From positions 124,001 through 188,000 of the forward strand of contig CAMYXF010000004.1 of NCBI GenBank assembly GCA_947303185.1: a stretch of DNA of 64,000 bases, in the 5' to 3' direction. Within the stretch, counting starts at the first letter, position 1; every line of letters begins with the position of its first letter. The notes beneath the pieces are model-generated. The model ran no database searches and was not told where the DNA came from. It saw only the letters and a list, made by a program, of their open reading frames with translations. The translations under genes and the position numbers were made by a program. Origin of the DNA: an uncultured Clostridia bacterium. GTDB lineage: Bacteria > Bacillota > Clostridia > Saccharofermentanales > Saccharofermentanaceae. Of this stretch, positions 33,852 to 42,479 are shown in pieces.

Positions 33852-35333
33852 ATGTCTGAAGTAGTATTTCTGTCGAATACCAACATCCAGATCGCGTCAG
33901 GTTCTGCTGCCGGCGACGGCGTCAGAGTATCGAAGCTGATTTCTTCCCCGCTTCCGGAAGGCGCCGTACTTAACGGTGTCGTAATGGATCCGGATATGGT
34001 GGTCGAGGCCATCAAGCTCGCTTGGCAGGCAAATAAGCTCCCCAAGTCAGAGGTTACCCTCATCATCAACAGCCCCCAGCTCCGTGCAAACAGAGTTGAT
34101 GCGCCGCTTCTTGCTGATAAAAAGACAACCGAATTCATCGAGCGTGAGACACGTGATTCTGAATACGGCAGATTCCAGAATCCTATCACCGGTTGGTATG
34201 TTGTAGGCAAAGACGCAAAAGCAAAGACACAGAAAGTCGTTTACGAGACAGCCGAGATCGACTTCGTAAATAAGTATGTTGATATCTTCGGAAAAGCAGG
34301 ACTTAAGTTAAAGACCATTCACAACGGCGTACAGCTTGCTACCGAGTATTTCACAAAGCAGGCAGCCGGCAAGACAGTCCTTTACATGATCCTTGACGGC
34401 AAGTCACTTGTTACCATCTTCTTTGCAGAAGGCAAATACTACTACGACTCAACATCACGTGTTTTCGCACAGCCCGGAACACCTGAGTTCGCACGAGAGA
34501 TCTACGCTTCAATCTCTTCAATCAGACAGTTCATTTCAGCCCAGCACCTCACAGAAACAGTTAAGGACATCATGTTCTGCGGTCTGGCTTATTCACACGT
34601 TAACCAACTGGCAAACGACATATTGAATCTCGACAGTACGGTTGATATCTCGATTGCTCAGCCGCCTCAGGGAACATCGGTCGGTTCTGACCAGGCACAG
34701 TTCCCCTTCTTCGTTTATCCTATCGCAGGTCTGCGCAAGATAGACGAGAGAATGCCGATTCTCAAGAATACAAAGCAGGCCAGCAAGAAGAAGAAAGAAA
34801 AGAGCTTCATGGCAAGCCTCATCGTTCCCTTCATTCTTGTTCTTGCAGTTGCGCTTATCGGATATGGCGTATGCCTTACGCTCAAGATGAAGAAACAGGC
34901 TGAACTCGAAGATCTCGAGAAATACATCAATAACCAGACCGTTGTCGACCAGATTGCCGAGTACGACGCAATGTACGAGAACATGGCCGAGATGGGAAGG
35001 ATCCAGGGCGGCGTGGATATCCTCATGGATGACCTCAACTCCTACCCTGTTCCTGATTCTTCGATCAACGAATCCATTCTTGAAGCAGCAAAGAAACACG
35101 ACGTTTCTGTTGATTTCAATTCTTACAGCTCTTCAACAGGTGTCTTCAGCATCACCGCTTCTTCTCCTGAAGTTGAAGATATCAACCAGTTCATCGCTGA
35201 CCTCATGGCAATGGACATTTTCGAGAACGTCAACTACACAGGTTACTCTTTATCTTCCGACGGAAAGAGTTGGCAGATCAATGTTGTTTGTACTCTTGCA
35301 GGAAGAGAACCTGCTGCAGAGGAGGTGAACTGA
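33852..35333 (+). CDS. PilM-PilN fusion protein
   Basis: The N-terminal 300 residues match a PilM-type actin-like domain (LSNTNIQIASG, VTLIINSPQLRANRVDAP, TVLYMILDGKSLVTIFF). A basic linker KKKKEK precedes one membrane helix (about 321-342), then a coiled coil and an alpha/beta domain resembling the PilN extracytoplasmic part. In most bacteria these are separate proteins whose contact is the short PilN cytoplasmic tail, so the fusion makes that contact covalent. It would link the cytoplasmic ring around PilB/PilC to the alignment complex outside. The stop is one base before the PilO start. Confidence 0.75.
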   Translation: MSEVVFLSNTNIQIASGSAAGDGVRVSKLISSPLPEGAVLNGVVMDPDMVVEAIKLAWQANKLPKSEVTLIINSPQLRANRVDAPLLADKKTTEFIERETRDSEYGRFQNPITGWYVVGKDAKAKTQKVVYETAEIDFVNKYVDIFGKAGLKLKTIHNGVQLATEYFTKQAAGKTVLYMILDGKSLVTIFFAEGKYYYDSTSRVFAQPGTPEFAREIYASISSIRQFISAQHLTETVKDIMFCGLAYSHVNQLANDILNLDSTVDISIAQPPQGTSVGSDQAQFPFFVYPIAGLRKIDERMPILKNTKQASKKKKEKSFMASLIVPFILVLAVALIGYGVCLTLKMKKQAELEDLEKYINNQTVVDQIAEYDAMYENMAEMGRIQGGVDILMDDLNSYPVPDSSINESILEAAKKHDVSVDFNSYSSSTGVFSITASSPEVEDINQFIADLMAMDIFENVNYTGYSLSSDGKSWQINVVCTLAGREPAAEEVN

Positions 35334-35334
35334 T

Positions 35335-36090
35335 ATGGCTTTACAGACCAATCTCAACGAAAAAGATAAGAAGACTATTGCAGTAGTTCTTTTCGCAGCC
35401 CTGATATTTGCTATTGTATGGTTCCTCATCAGACCTACGGTAACTTCCATCACGACAACAAGCGATAAGATCGAGCAGGCTGAGATTACAAAGACACAGT
35501 ACCAGAACAAGATCATGTATCTTTCAAGTTCTGAGGCACTTTATGAAAAAGCAGTAACTGATCTTAATGAATCCACAGCTGATTTCTATCCTGTAATGGA
35601 CAGCTCTGAGATCGACCGCATGGTTACTTCTTATGTCCTTAACTCAGGTCTCTTCTCTGAGAGCCTCAGCATCAAGATGCCTGACGGTAATGTTGAAGAA
35701 CGTCCTTATGCTTATTCAAAGATCACGAGCAGTCATTCAACATCTTCTGTTACTACCAACAATAACGGTGCTGAAACACTTCTTGCACCTTATGACAGCG
35801 CTAGAAACAATACTAATTCCACATCTTCTTCCGGCGTCCAGTGTGTCGGCCTCTCAATCACAATGACAGGTTCACAGGCAGCATGCCAGGCCATGATCGA
35901 TGACCTCTGCACCAAGCCTGCAGTACGCATCACAGGATTTTCATGGGAGAAGCTCGATCCGGTTGAGCGTCTTAATCCGACGACCGGTGTATATGAATAC
36001 GTTGACTCCGGAAAAGTAAGACTCGTACTTAATGTCAATCTCTATATGGCAGACTTTGCCGATTATGAAGTTGCCGGAGTGGAGGGTTAA
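35335..36090 (+). CDS. PilO-like pilus alignment protein
   Basis: This 251-residue protein has a short cytoplasmic start, one membrane helix (about 14-33, IAVVLFAALIFAIVWFLI), a coiled coil (about 40-75), and a C-terminal domain with a ferredoxin-like strand pattern (VQCVGLSITMTGSQAACQAMIDDL). Order and topology match PilO, the partner of PilN. Start and stop are almost fused to both neighbours, pointing to translational coupling. Sequence similarity to PilO is weak, so the call rests mainly on position and topology. Confidence 0.7.
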   Translation: MALQTNLNEKDKKTIAVVLFAALIFAIVWFLIRPTVTSITTTSDKIEQAEITKTQYQNKIMYLSSSEALYEKAVTDLNESTADFYPVMDSSEIDRMVTSYVLNSGLFSESLSIKMPDGNVEERPYAYSKITSSHSTSSVTTNNNGAETLLAPYDSARNNTNSTSSSGVQCVGLSITMTGSQAACQAMIDDLCTKPAVRITGFSWEKLDPVERLNPTTGVYEYVDSGKVRLVLNVNLYMADFADYEVAGVEG

Positions 36091-36093
36091 TCT

Positions 36094-37779
36094 ATGGCAG
36101 ATAATTCAAAGATTCGTATAGGTGACTTGATGGTCTCAGCCGGTTATATTACCGACGACCAGCTCAAGGAAGCACTTGGAATACAGAAGCAGTCTGAAGG
36201 TAAGAGAATCGGTCAGGTCCTCATTGAGATGGGCTACGTTACCGAAGAGCAGATGCTCTCTGCACTTGCCAACAGACTTGATATGCAGGTTATCGACCTG
36301 AACTCATATGCGATCGATACAGAGGTTGTTAAGCTCGTTCCGAAGCAGATGGCTGAGCAGTATGTAATGCTCCCTATCGGACAGGATAACGGAGAAATTA
36401 TTTTGGCCGTTAACGACCCTCTTAACCTCTACGCAATCGAGGATATCAGACAGACGGTCGGTATGCCTGTAAGAACGGTTATCGCTCAGGAGCACGTACT
36501 CAAGAACGCTATCGACTATCAGTATGCCGGCATCAAGGCGCAGATGGCTGCCGAGAACGCTAACGCAAATACTGCAGGCATGAACATCGACGAGCTCGTC
36601 ATCGACACCAGCGCAGGTGCTGACGATGCTCCTATCATCAACCTCGTTAACTCCCTTCTCGACAAGGCTTTCCAGGATAACGCATCAGATATCCACATCG
36701 AACCTTTCGAGACAAACGTAGTCGTAAGAATGCGTATCGACGGTACTCTCATCGACTACATCCAGCTGCAGAAAAACGTTCAGGATTCACTCGTTGCAAG
36801 AATTAAGATCATGGGCGAGATGGATATCGCTGAGCGCCGTATCCCTCAGGACGGTCACTTCCGTGTAAGGATCCAGGGACAGATCATCAATGTCCGTGTT
36901 AACGTTATCCCTACCGTATTCGGCGAGAAGGTCGTTATGAGACTTATCGTCTCAGCTGTTCACATCGATAACAACTCAACATTCGGTATGGACAAAGACT
37001 CTTACGACAAGTTCGTTAACATGCTTATGTCCCCTAACGGCCTTATCTACATCACAGGTCCTACGGGTTCAGGTAAGTCTACAACGCTTTACATGGCTCT
37101 CGAATCATTATCCCAGAAGCCTATTAATATCAGCACCATCGAAGACCCTGTCGAGAAGAACCTGCCAAGGCTTAACCAGGTACAGGTCCACCCTACCGCA
37201 GGTCTCACATTCGAAGTCGGTCTTCGTGCCCTTATGCGTCAGGACCCTGACGTAATCATGGTCGGTGAGACGCGTGACGCTGAGACAGCTTCAATCTCAA
37301 TCAGAGCGGCTGTTACGGGTCACTTGGTATTGTCCACACTGCACACCAACGACGCAGCTTCAACTATCGTAAGACTCGTTGATATCGGTGCAGAACCTTA
37401 CATGCTCTCATCAGCATTGGTAGGCGTTGTAGCACAGAGACTTATGCGTAAGGTCTGCCCTTACTGCTCAAGAATCGAGCCTCTTACAGAAAGACAGATC
37501 GAGTTCGTAGGTCACGACATTCCTAATGCCAGAAAGGCTGTAGGATGCGGTCAGTGCCACGGTTCCGGTTACCTCGGACGTACTGCCATCCACGAAGTCC
37601 TCGTTGTCGATAAGCACATGAGAAAGCTCATCACATCAGGTGCTGAAGCTGAAGAAATGAAGCAGTATGCCATCGAGCACCAGAACATGCAGACATTGAA
37701 GAGAGCTGCTGTATCTCTTGTCGAAAAGGGCATCACAACCATGGAAGAACTTGAGCGTATCGCCTACTATGACGACTGA
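36094..37779 (+). CDS. pilB: Type IV pilus extension ATPase PilB/GspE
   Basis: This 561-residue protein has an N-terminal MshEN domain (about 5-150, MVSAGYITDDQLKEAL and MGYVTEEQM), a linker, and the secretion ATPase core. The core has Walker A GPTGSGKST (about 322-330), Asp box IEDPVEKNLPRLNQVQV, Walker B PDVIMVGETRD and His box GHLVLSTLHTNDA. A zinc-binding four-cysteine site (CPYCS near 455, CGQCHGSG near 486) follows. It powers pilus extension at the cytoplasmic face. MshEN domains of this type often bind c-di-GMP, so second-messenger control is possible. No PilT gene is in the window. Confidence 0.94.
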   Translation: MADNSKIRIGDLMVSAGYITDDQLKEALGIQKQSEGKRIGQVLIEMGYVTEEQMLSALANRLDMQVIDLNSYAIDTEVVKLVPKQMAEQYVMLPIGQDNGEIILAVNDPLNLYAIEDIRQTVGMPVRTVIAQEHVLKNAIDYQYAGIKAQMAAENANANTAGMNIDELVIDTSAGADDAPIINLVNSLLDKAFQDNASDIHIEPFETNVVVRMRIDGTLIDYIQLQKNVQDSLVARIKIMGEMDIAERRIPQDGHFRVRIQGQIINVRVNVIPTVFGEKVVMRLIVSAVHIDNNSTFGMDKDSYDKFVNMLMSPNGLIYITGPTGSGKSTTLYMALESLSQKPINISTIEDPVEKNLPRLNQVQVHPTAGLTFEVGLRALMRQDPDVIMVGETRDAETASISIRAAVTGHLVLSTLHTNDAASTIVRLVDIGAEPYMLSSALVGVVAQRLMRKVCPYCSRIEPLTERQIEFVGHDIPNARKAVGCGQCHGSGYLGRTAIHEVLVVDKHMRKLITSGAEAEEMKQYAIEHQNMQTLKRAAVSLVEKGITTMEELERIAYYDD

Positions 37780-38365
37780 TACGCCGAAGGCTTTACCGAA
37801 ACTTATAAAAGATCTAAAGAGCATTCCGTCGCCAATGTTTTATATATTTGCGGCGGTTGCTGTTTTTGCAGGTCTTTTTGTGGCCGGCTTAAATCCGTAT
37901 GGCATCTTCGCTACCCTCTTTCTGCTGTTCCTTACAGCGTGTGCCGTAGCTGACATTAATGCAGGAATCGTTCCTGACCTTATCGTTATTCTCATAGCTG
38001 TTCTGGCTGTTGTGAAATTCCTGGTGACGGAACCGTTTTCAATCAATACCGCCATTCCCTATCTGATCGGCGCGGTATGCGTATCAGTTCCGATGCTTTT
38101 ACTGGCTTTGATCATCAAAGGCGCATTCGGCGGAGGTGACATCAAGCTCATGGCAGCAGCTGGTCTTTATCTCGGCTGGAAATACACAGTTGCAGGCGTT
38201 GCCGTAGGTCTTTTTGCAGCCGGACTTTACGGAATATATCTTCTCATCCGCAAAAAAGCAGGTCCCAAATCAAAGCTCAGGCTCGCTCCGTTCCTCGCAT
38301 ACGGACTTGGCGCGGCTACGCTTTTCGGAGATCTCATGATCAGGCTTATATTTGGATGGAATTGA
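37769..38365 (+). CDS. Minimal prepilin peptidase (catalytic core only)
   Basis: I start at ATG 37769, which overlaps the pilB stop by 11 bp. The 198-residue membrane protein has both A24 aspartates, in ACAVADINAGIVPD and FGGGDIKLMAAAG. It lacks the N-terminal CxxC zinc/N-methylase domain of full PilD. Cores of this size occur in archaeal-type and FlaK/TadV-type peptidases. It can be expected to cut prepilins. Methylation of the new N-terminus would need another protein, for which the domain at 19349-20134 is the obvious candidate. Confidence 0.85.
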   Translation: MTTDTPKALPKLIKDLKSIPSPMFYIFAAVAVFAGLFVAGLNPYGIFATLFLLFLTACAVADINAGIVPDLIVILIAVLAVVKFLVTEPFSINTAIPYLIGAVCVSVPMLLLALIIKGAFGGGDIKLMAAAGLYLGWKYTVAGVAVGLFAAGLYGIYLLIRKKAGPKSKLRLAPFLAYGLGAATLFGDLMIRLIFGWN

Positions 38366-38384
38366 TCCTGTCCCATTAATCAAA

Positions 38385-38413
38385 TTGACACCATATATGA
38401 CACCACTTATAAT
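38385..38413 (+). promoter_or_regulatory. Perfect consensus promoter and direct repeat before hicAB
   Basis: TTGACA (38385-38390) and TATAAT (38408-38413) are both perfect consensus with a 17-bp spacer. TGACACCA occurs twice, at 38386 and 38398, 12 bp apart inside the promoter, and could be the antitoxin operator. Such a strong promoter would need tight repression. Confidence 0.75.
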
Positions 38414-38432
38414 TCAGTTATAGGAGGTGTTT

Positions 38433-38696
38433 ATGTCGAAATTCGATAAACTTCTTCGCAAAATCTATTCTCTGGATAAGAATATGCGATTTGAAGAACT
38501 AAAGAAGATCCTTGAACACTACGGATACAAAATGGAAGGCCCTTCTGGCGGTAGCAGCCATAAGTCTTTTCGAAAGGCAGGTAAAACAACAATCACTATA
38601 CCTCAACACGATCCTATAAAGAGAGCCTATGTTGAAATGGTTAAAGAGATAATAGAAAGTGAGAATGAAAATGAAGACAAAGAAAAAGACAATTGA
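38433..38696 (+). CDS. hicA: HicA toxin, mRNA interferase
   Basis: ATG 38433 follows AGGAGGT, giving 87 residues. The fold is the double-stranded-RNA-binding-like HicA domain. The Gly-Gly-x-Ser-His motif (GGSSHKSF, about 36-43) contains the catalytic His, followed by TTITIPQHDPIKRAYVEMVKEI. HicA cuts mRNA and tmRNA and is neutralised by HicB, whose gene overlaps the 3' end. The N-terminal 22 residues before the core are a little longer than usual. Confidence 0.85.
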   Translation: MSKFDKLLRKIYSLDKNMRFEELKKILEHYGYKMEGPSGGSSHKSFRKAGKTTITIPQHDPIKRAYVEMVKEIIESENENEDKEKDN

Positions 38697-39078
38697 ATAC
38701 TATATGTCTCTTCCCTATAAGATGGAGATAATTCCTGATGTTGAAGAAGGCGGTTTTACTGCATGGTTTCCCGATCTTCCCGGATGTATTACCTGTGGAA
38801 ACAGAATTGTGGATGTAGTCGCTAATGCACAGGATGCAAAAAAGACATGGCTGATGGCTGCTCTTGAAGATGGGATTGAGATCATAGAACCTTCAGAAGA
38901 AGCTCCACTTGAAGATTACTCAGGACAATTTAAGTTAAGAATGCCTAAAAGTTTACATAAATCTCTTGCTATAAATGCAAAAAGAGAAGGTATCAGCATG
39001 AATCAATACTGTAATTATCTTCTTACCATGAATGATGCGGTTCATTCTTCACGCAAAGATAAAAATAAGGCTGTGTAA
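38665..39078 (+). CDS. hicB: HicB antitoxin
   Basis: The gene starts inside hicA (ATG 38665; GTG 38659 and ATG 38671 are also possible), so translation is coupled. The protein has the HicB partial RNase H-like fold (YKMEIIPDVEEGGFTAWFPDLPGCITCG, about 15-42). A C-terminal ribbon-helix-helix follows (GQFKLRMPKSLHKSLAINAKREGISMNQYCNYLL), which should bind the promoter. About 138 residues is normal for RHH-type HicB. The stop codon lies inside a long palindrome at 39067-39095. Confidence 0.87.
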   Translation: MKMKTKKKTIEYYMSLPYKMEIIPDVEEGGFTAWFPDLPGCITCGNRIVDVVANAQDAKKTWLMAALEDGIEIIEPSEEAPLEDYSGQFKLRMPKSLHKSLAINAKREGISMNQYCNYLLTMNDAVHSSRKDKNKAV

Positions 39079-39095
39079 CAATGTTACACAGCCTT
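39067..39095. other. Long perfect hairpin over the hicB stop codon, contains palindrome copy 2
   Basis: AAGGCTGTGTAACA (39067-39080) and TGTTACACAGCCTT (39082-39095) are perfect 14-bp arms around one central base. The centre is the same TGTAACA-a-TGTTACA 15-mer seen at 31837 and 58894. No T tract follows on either strand, so it is at best an imperfect terminator between convergent hicB and the GH3 gene. Confidence 0.6.
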
Positions 39096-39120
39096 CAAAT
39101 CCATTGTTTATAGGCTATTA

Positions 39121-41214
39121 TCAGATTGAGAAATTGAACGCTTTCTTGCCCGTAAGGCTCTCTGTGAGGCTGTCAGGCTGGCCGAATCCGACGTAGAAAT
39201 TGATCTTTCCTTCTGCAGGAATTCTCTCACCGGCATCATTTACTACCGTAAATCTCGCTGCAGGGATCTTGATCTCGACTGAACCCTTCTCACCTGCTCC
39301 GAGAGTTACTCTTGAGAATCCGGCAAGTCTGGTGTTCATAACTTCATTCTTGTCTTCAGCCTTCATGTAGACCTGGATTACTTCAGAAGTAGCGATATCT
39401 CCTGTGTTGCTGACGTCTACCTTGATCGTAAGACCACTGTTCTTAGGATCATCGCCAGTCTTATCAACAGCCGTGATGTCCATCTTGCCGTATGTGAGGC
39501 CGAAGCCGAACGGATAGAGGGGCTCTGTCTCAATATAACGGTATGTTCTGCCCTTCATTGAGTAATCCTCAAAGTCAGGAAGATCGTTTGTGTCCTTATA
39601 GAATGTAACCGGAAGCTTACCGGAAGGATTTACCTTGCCGAAGAGGATGTCGCCTATGGACTGGCCGCCTCTTGCGCCCGGATACCATGCCTGGATAACA
39701 GCAGAAGCCTTATCGTTAAGAACGCTGAGATCCATAGCAGAACCAGCCATTACTACAGTGATGAAAGGCTTGCCTGATGCAATAACAGTGTCGATGAGTT
39801 TTCGCTGTGTCTTAGGGAAAAGAAGATCCGGCTTGTCACCTGACTTGTACTGGTTACCCTGGTCGCCTTCCTCGCCTTCGAGATTCTCGTTAAGACCGAT
39901 AACGAGGACAACGAGATCAGCTCTGCTCATTACAGCCTTTGCCTCAGCGATTCTGTGGTATTCGCGTGAGAGGAAGTCCGGCTTCGGGATGCTTAAGTCA
40001 CATCCTTCGGTATAGAGAATCCTCGTATCGTCTCCTGCGGCGTTCCTGATGCCCTCTAAGGCCGTGATGTACTCGGATGATGTTCCATAGTAGTTTCCTA
40101 TGAGGCACGCTCTGGAGTCAGCGTTAGGGCCGATTACGGCGATGACCTTATTCTTGTTCTTGTCGATAGGAAGGATTCCGTCGTTCTTGAGGAGAACGAT
40201 GCTCTCGTCTGATGCTCTCTTGGCAACAGCGAGATTCTCCTTTGTCTCAACATCAAGATAGTTGAGTCCGTCATATTCTGTCTTATCGAACATGCCGAGA
40301 ATGTATCTTGTTGTAAAGAGTCTTACTGCAGCTGTTCTGATCTCTTCTTCTGTAACAAGGCCCTGCTTATAAGCGCTCATGAGATGGATATATGTGCATC
40401 CGCAGTTAAGGTCGCATCCCTTCTTGAGTGCGAGAGCAGCACTCTCTTCGATCGTCTTTGTTACCTTGTGATGCTCATGGAAGTCGCGGATAGCCCAGCA
40501 GTCAGATACGATGTGGCCTTCAAAACCCCACTTGTCACGGATGATGTCCTTAAGATAGGAGTGACCGCAGCAGGGCTCGCCGTTTGTTCTGTTGTAAGCG
40601 CCCATTACGGATTCAACCTTGGCATCCTTTACGCATGCTTCGAAAGCAGGAAGATATGTCTCGTTGAGGTCCTTATCATTACATGTAGCGTTGAACTGGT
40701 GTCTAACAGCCTCAGGTCCTGAATGGACTACAAAGTGCTTTGCGCAAGCAGCAGTCTTCATGTATTCGCCGTCACCCTGGAGTCCTTCGATAAAAGGAAC
40801 GGCAAGATCTGAAATGAGGACCGGATCCTCACCGTATGTCTCCTGGCCTCTGCCCCACCTGGGATCTCTGAAAAGGTTTACGTTAGGTGACCAGAATGTA
40901 AGTCCCTTATAGATATCACGGTCGTTCTGGGCCATGTATTCGTTATATTTTGCTCTTCCCTCGTTACCGCAGACTTCGCCTACTTCGCCAAGGAGCTCTG
41001 TATCAAATGTAGCGCCAAGGCCGATTGCCTGAGGGAAGCTCGTAGCAGTACCTGCTCTTGCTACACCGTGAAGTGTCTCGTTCCACCAGTTGTATTCGGG
41101 AATGCCCAATCTGTCTATCGCAGGAGAATCATATCTCAATTGCGAAGCAGCCTCTTCAACTGTCATCTTAGCAACTAATTCTTCGGCTCTCTTAACGGCT
41201 TGTTCTCTGTTCAT
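39121..41214 (-). CDS. Glycoside hydrolase family 3, beta-glucosidase/beta-xylosidase
   Basis: This 697-residue protein has a GH3 N-terminal barrel with the nucleophile Asp in GHIVSDCWAI (about 238). Substrate-site sequences are YNWWNETLHGVARAG and MGAYNRTNGEPCCGHSYLL-like (AYNRTNGEPCCGHSYLKDI). A C-terminal GH3 domain and a fibronectin III-like tail follow (EVIQVYMKAEDKNEVMNTRLAGFSRVTLGAGE). No signal peptide is seen, so it acts on oligosaccharides taken into the cell. The motifs lean toward the xylosidase/glucosidase subgroup of Clostridia and Bacteroidetes. It is divergent from an AraC-type regulator that probably controls it. Confidence 0.9.
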   Translation of the reverse strand: MNREQAVKRAEELVAKMTVEEAASQLRYDSPAIDRLGIPEYNWWNETLHGVARAGTATSFPQAIGLGATFDTELLGEVGEVCGNEGRAKYNEYMAQNDRDIYKGLTFWSPNVNLFRDPRWGRGQETYGEDPVLISDLAVPFIEGLQGDGEYMKTAACAKHFVVHSGPEAVRHQFNATCNDKDLNETYLPAFEACVKDAKVESVMGAYNRTNGEPCCGHSYLKDIIRDKWGFEGHIVSDCWAIRDFHEHHKVTKTIEESAALALKKGCDLNCGCTYIHLMSAYKQGLVTEEEIRTAAVRLFTTRYILGMFDKTEYDGLNYLDVETKENLAVAKRASDESIVLLKNDGILPIDKNKNKVIAVIGPNADSRACLIGNYYGTSSEYITALEGIRNAAGDDTRILYTEGCDLSIPKPDFLSREYHRIAEAKAVMSRADLVVLVIGLNENLEGEEGDQGNQYKSGDKPDLLFPKTQRKLIDTVIASGKPFITVVMAGSAMDLSVLNDKASAVIQAWYPGARGGQSIGDILFGKVNPSGKLPVTFYKDTNDLPDFEDYSMKGRTYRYIETEPLYPFGFGLTYGKMDITAVDKTGDDPKNSGLTIKVDVSNTGDIATSEVIQVYMKAEDKNEVMNTRLAGFSRVTLGAGEKGSVEIKIPAARFTVVNDAGERIPAEGKINFYVGFGQPDSLTESLTGKKAFNFSI

Positions 41215-41387
41215 AAGCAGTTTTCTCCTGTCGAAAAGTATTTAATTACGCATATTATAAATTATTCGTCAGTCAAATATTGTCGTGGATTTGGGTTTTA
41301 TTTTACAGATTTTGCTATTTCTTCTTGAAAATGGTATTCCGAGCATTTAGAATTGTAGCAATTGACCTTTTAAGGATGGGGATATTA

Positions 41388-42320
41388 ATGCAGTTTAACG
41401 ATAATTCAGTACCGGGCAAGTATCAGCAGCCTATCGGCAGTTTTGCAGGCAGAATCGTCAGCAACGACGTTGAGGAAGTAGATTTTATTCCCGGTTCCAA
41501 CATGCGTATATGGTACAACAACCGCTCTGAGGACTACCCTGTCCACAGACATAGCTGTCTTGAGATTACCATCCCTATTGAGAAGTCTTATACTTACATT
41601 TTCGATGACAGAACGATAATCCTTAAGGAGAAAGAGATCCTCTTTGTACCGCCGGACATGCTTCATAAGATCGCAGGCACAAAGTCAGGTATCAGATTCA
41701 TCTATCTTTTCAACGTAGATTTCCTTAAGGGCTTCTTCGATTACGATGAGTTCCAGAAGCTCATAAAAGAGCCTCTCCTCATCACTCCCGAGACTCATCC
41801 TGATATCTACAGCCTGATCTTCGAGAGATTCATGGAGATAAACGATCTGTACTTCTTCTACTCGACTACGGTAAAAGAGATATCCATTTACGGAAAGCTC
41901 ATGGACGTTTTCGGAATGCTCATGAAGAAGGACTATTCTGACAGCCTTGCAGTCATCCAGAATGACAAGCAGCGTGAAGTCTATATCAAGTTCAAGACAC
42001 TCGCTGAATGGCTCGCTATGCACAGCTCCGAGAATATCTCAATGGACGAAGCTGCAACGCACGTAGGCTACTCCAAGTTCCATTTCGCGCGTCTCTTCAA
42101 AGAGTATACGGGAATGACTTTCAACGACTATCAGACCACGTTAAAGCTCAAGGAAGTTGAAAGACAGCTTGCCGATACAGATCTTCAGATCAGCGACATC
42201 GCTATGTCCTGCGGCTTCAACAATCTGACGTCACTTAGCCGTTGCTTCAAAAAGCAGTACGGGTGCTCCCCTTCCCAGTTCCGTAACAGGATCAGAAGGA
42301 CTAAGAAAAGATCCCTTTAA
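41388..42320 (+). CDS. AraC-family regulator with cupin-like sensor domain
   Basis: I choose ATG 41388 (310 residues, MQFNDNSVPGKYQQP), preceded by an AAGGATGGGG stretch; the upstream open sequence is Phe-rich and unlike coding sequence. Residues 20-150 form a cupin-type sugar-sensing domain (YPVHRHSCLEITIPIEKSYTYIFDD, EILFVPPDMLHKI). The last 100 residues are the AraC DNA-binding domain (DEAATHVGYSKFHFARLFKEYTGMTFNDYQ and SDIAMSCGFNNLTSLSRCFKKQYGCSPSQFR). It sits between the divergent GH3 gene and the sugar ABC genes, so both are likely targets. Confidence 0.88.
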   Translation: MQFNDNSVPGKYQQPIGSFAGRIVSNDVEEVDFIPGSNMRIWYNNRSEDYPVHRHSCLEITIPIEKSYTYIFDDRTIILKEKEILFVPPDMLHKIAGTKSGIRFIYLFNVDFLKGFFDYDEFQKLIKEPLLITPETHPDIYSLIFERFMEINDLYFFYSTTVKEISIYGKLMDVFGMLMKKDYSDSLAVIQNDKQREVYIKFKTLAEWLAMHSSENISMDEAATHVGYSKFHFARLFKEYTGMTFNDYQTTLKLKEVERQLADTDLQISDIAMSCGFNNLTSLSRCFKKQYGCSPSQFRNRIRRTKKRSL

Positions 42321-42340
42321 TAATTCAAGATAAATGATTA

Positions 42341-42370
42341 TACCGGCCATTCGCGGCCGGTATTTTTTTT
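42341..42370 (+). terminator. Terminator of the AraC-type gene
   Basis: TACCGGCC (42341-42348) pairs with GGCCGGTA (42355-42362) and is followed by eight T residues. Confidence 0.93.
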
Positions 42371-42374
42371 GCAT

Positions 42375-42418
42375 AAAAAAGCTGCGTCTTTGAGGAGGCA
42401 AATGATCAAAGACGCAGC
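42375..42418 (-). terminator. Terminator of the sugar ABC operon
   Basis: GCTGCGTCTTTGA (42381-42393) pairs perfectly over 13 bp with TCAAAGACGCAGC (42406-42418). On the minus strand a T6 run (42380-42375) follows. Confidence 0.93.
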
Positions 42419-42479
42419 GTATGTTTTTGTAAGTTGTCTCAGCTAAAAGCTGAATTCCGCATAACGGAAGGTATAAGTC

